DNA from: Planomonospora parontospora
GTDB lineage: Bacteria; Actinomycetota; Actinomycetes; Streptosporangiales; Streptosporangiaceae
Reading direction: 5' to 3'
NCBI GenBank assembly: GCA_014647935.1
Contig: BMQD01000029.1
Span: forward strand, 1-55,824
DNA: 55,824 nt
Program-made: the position numbers and the translations under genes
The notes under the pieces: generated by a model
Told to the model about the DNA's origin: nothing
Databases searched by the model: none
Seen by the model: the letters and a program-made list of their open reading frames with translations, nothing else
Part shown: piece after piece, positions 54,692 through 55,824 of the stretch
Layout: every line of letters begins with the position of its first letter
How positions within the stretch are numbered: position 1 is the stretch's first letter

Positions 54692-55824
54692 ATGAGCAAG
54701 ATCAACGATTTGAAGGTCGGCGTGCGCCTGGGCGGCGCGTTCGCGGTGGTGGGCGTCCTGCTGTGCGGGGCGGTCGGGGTGGGCGCCGCCGGCATCTCCT
54801 CGGCGCGGGAGGCGACCGATCGGCTGGAGGCCGGCACGGCGGTGCGCGGTGCGGCGCTGACCGCCAAGTTCCGCACCGCCGACTTCGCCGGCTGGCAGAC
54901 CGGATACGCCTTCGACACCCTGCGCGGCGTGCCGAAGGCGGCCGATGACACCGTCGGCCAGCGCAAGAACTTCGTGGCCTCCACCGCCGCCTTCCGCGAG
55001 GACCTGGACGAACTGGCGGGTCTGGAGCTGACCGCCACCCAGCGCGAGGGCCTGCGGCGGGCCGAGAGCGCGTTCGAGGACTTCATGGACGTCGACGGCC
55101 GCATCGTCGCCGCCTACCGCGACGGCACGCCCGCCCGGATGGACGAGGCCAACGACCTGGTGGCCGGTGAGGCGCTGGAGCACTTCGAGCGGGCCGCCAC
55201 CGCCGTGGACGAGCTCGCGACCGAGGCCGTGGCCAACGCCGCGGCCGCGGCCGCCGACGCGCGCGCCGCCAGCGACACCGCCCTGCGGCTGATGCTGGGT
55301 GCGGGCGCCCTGTGCCTGCTGCTGGCCGCCGGACTGGCCGTGGCCGTGACCCGGACCATCACCCGGCCGCTGGCCGCGACCGTGCAGACCCTGCGCACCA
55401 TCGCTGCGAAGGATCTGACCGTCTCCGTCGACACCGGCCGCCGCGACGAACTCGGGGACATGGCCCGCGCCCTGGCTCAGACCGTGGGCGTGCTGCGGGA
55501 CGCCTTCGGCGTGATCGCCCGCCACAGCGCGACGCTGACCGGTGCCTCCCGCGAGCTGACCGCCGTCTCCGGGCGGATGGACGGCGCCGCCACCGGCACC
55601 GCGGCCCGCTCCGACCAGGTCGCCGCCACCGCCGAGCAGGTCTCGGCCAACGTGCAGACCATCGCCGCGGCCAGCGAGGAGATGAGCACCACCATCGCCG
55701 AGATCGCCGGCAGCGTCTCGGAGGCGGCCCGGGTGGCAGGCACCGGCGTGCGGACGGTACGCAACGCCGGTGAGACCGTCGCGAAGCTGGGCGCCTCCAG
55801 CGCGGAGATCGGCTCGGTCATCAA
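54692..55824 (+). CDS. Methyl-accepting chemotaxis protein, 5' part
   Basis: The gene runs off the right edge; 377 codons are visible from ATG 54692 (GCGGGGAACCGG before it). A membrane helix (GGAFAVVGVLLCGAVGVGAA), a four-helix-bundle sensor region (about 35-190) and a second membrane helix (LMLGAGALCLLLAAGLAVAV) come first. A HAMP domain (TRTITRPLAATVQTLRTIAA) follows, then the start of the signalling domain (AATAEQVSANVQTIAAASEE). Chemoreceptors imply flagellated cells or spores, as in several zoospore-forming actinomycetes, or a non-motility chemosensory pathway. No che genes are seen in the window besides the receiver at 52094. Confidence 0.88.
   Translation, partial: MSKINDLKVGVRLGGAFAVVGVLLCGAVGVGAAGISSAREATDRLEAGTAVRGAALTAKFRTADFAGWQTGYAFDTLRGVPKAADDTVGQRKNFVASTAAFREDLDELAGLELTATQREGLRRAESAFEDFMDVDGRIVAAYRDGTPARMDEANDLVAGEALEHFERAATAVDELATEAVANAAAAAADARAASDTALRLMLGAGALCLLLAAGLAVAVTRTITRPLAATVQTLRTIAAKDLTVSVDTGRRDELGDMARALAQTVGVLRDAFGVIARHSATLTGASRELTAVSGRMDGAATGTAARSDQVAATAEQVSANVQTIAAASEEMSTTIAEIAGSVSEAARVAGTGVRTVRNAGETVAKLGASSAEIGSVI

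Overview
The window is very GC-rich, with GTG and TTG starts and many 4-bp start/stop overlaps. It carries WhiB, two SsgA-like proteins, WhiB-type cysteine spacing, GntR/UTRA regulators and Streptomyces-type transfer proteins. This points to a sporulating filamentous actinomycete; the order Streptosporangiales is a guess. Most of the window reads as a large plasmid or an integrated conjugative element, with stress-response and chemotaxis-type genes at both ends.

Left part (1-18.9 kb): the tail of an anti-sigma-factor antagonist (STAS) gene, then a tyrosine recombinase (538-1530) preceded by a compact array of binding-site-like repeats (421-521). Several small unknown genes follow, with an AT-rich island holding a 24-bp perfect palindrome (4501-4620). 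A 26-bp direct repeat (5381-5406 and 10494-10519) flanks a 5.1-kb cargo block: SulP transporter, MerR regulator, TetR regulator with a VOC enzyme, and small genes. Next come a candidate oriT, MobC and a relaxase (10.8-13.7 kb), two abutting transposase fragments (IS110 and IS701 types), and a PAS/GAF sensor histidine kinase.

Middle part (18.9-39.5 kb): ParA with a ParB-like partner, then an opposing operon of a GntR regulator and a SAICAR synthetase (purC) behind three GTACTAGTAC operators, then an unusual HTH-UTRA protein. From 23.9 to 39.5 kb lies one tightly packed transfer operon: WhiB, a Cys-rich protein, two SsgA-like proteins, a DUF2637 membrane protein, an RsbW-like ATPase, two paralogous helical proteins, and two FtsK/SpoIIIE translocases. 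It continues with many small proteins, including an M48-type protease, a Pycsar-effector-like membrane protein and an RRQRL-type zinc protein, and ends at a perfect 12-bp stem terminator (39486-39515).

The most striking non-coding signal is a repeat, CCGCACA, set about once per helical turn in two arrays. One (27655-27757) lies inside the RsbW-like ATPase gene. The other (31377-31631) lies directly upstream of the second FtsK gene. A separate CGATCG-dense stretch lies in the DUF2637 gene. I read these as candidate cis-acting transfer (clt/TRS-like) or other protein-binding loci.

Right part (39.5-55.8 kb): a probable replication initiator with an origin-like segment inside it, several orphan proteins, CTAG-rich palindromes, a DUF2332 protein, and a serine recombinase with a res-like upstream region. 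After a decayed tRNA-Pro-like stretch come STAS proteins, a lone receiver domain, a winged-helix regulator and the start of a methyl-accepting chemotaxis protein that runs off the window.

Taken together, partition (ParAB), replication, mobilisation (MobC/relaxase), double-stranded DNA transfer (FtsK-type) and two multimer-resolution-type recombinases form a coherent plasmid maintenance and transfer kit. All functional calls come from reading motifs by eye; no database search was run.
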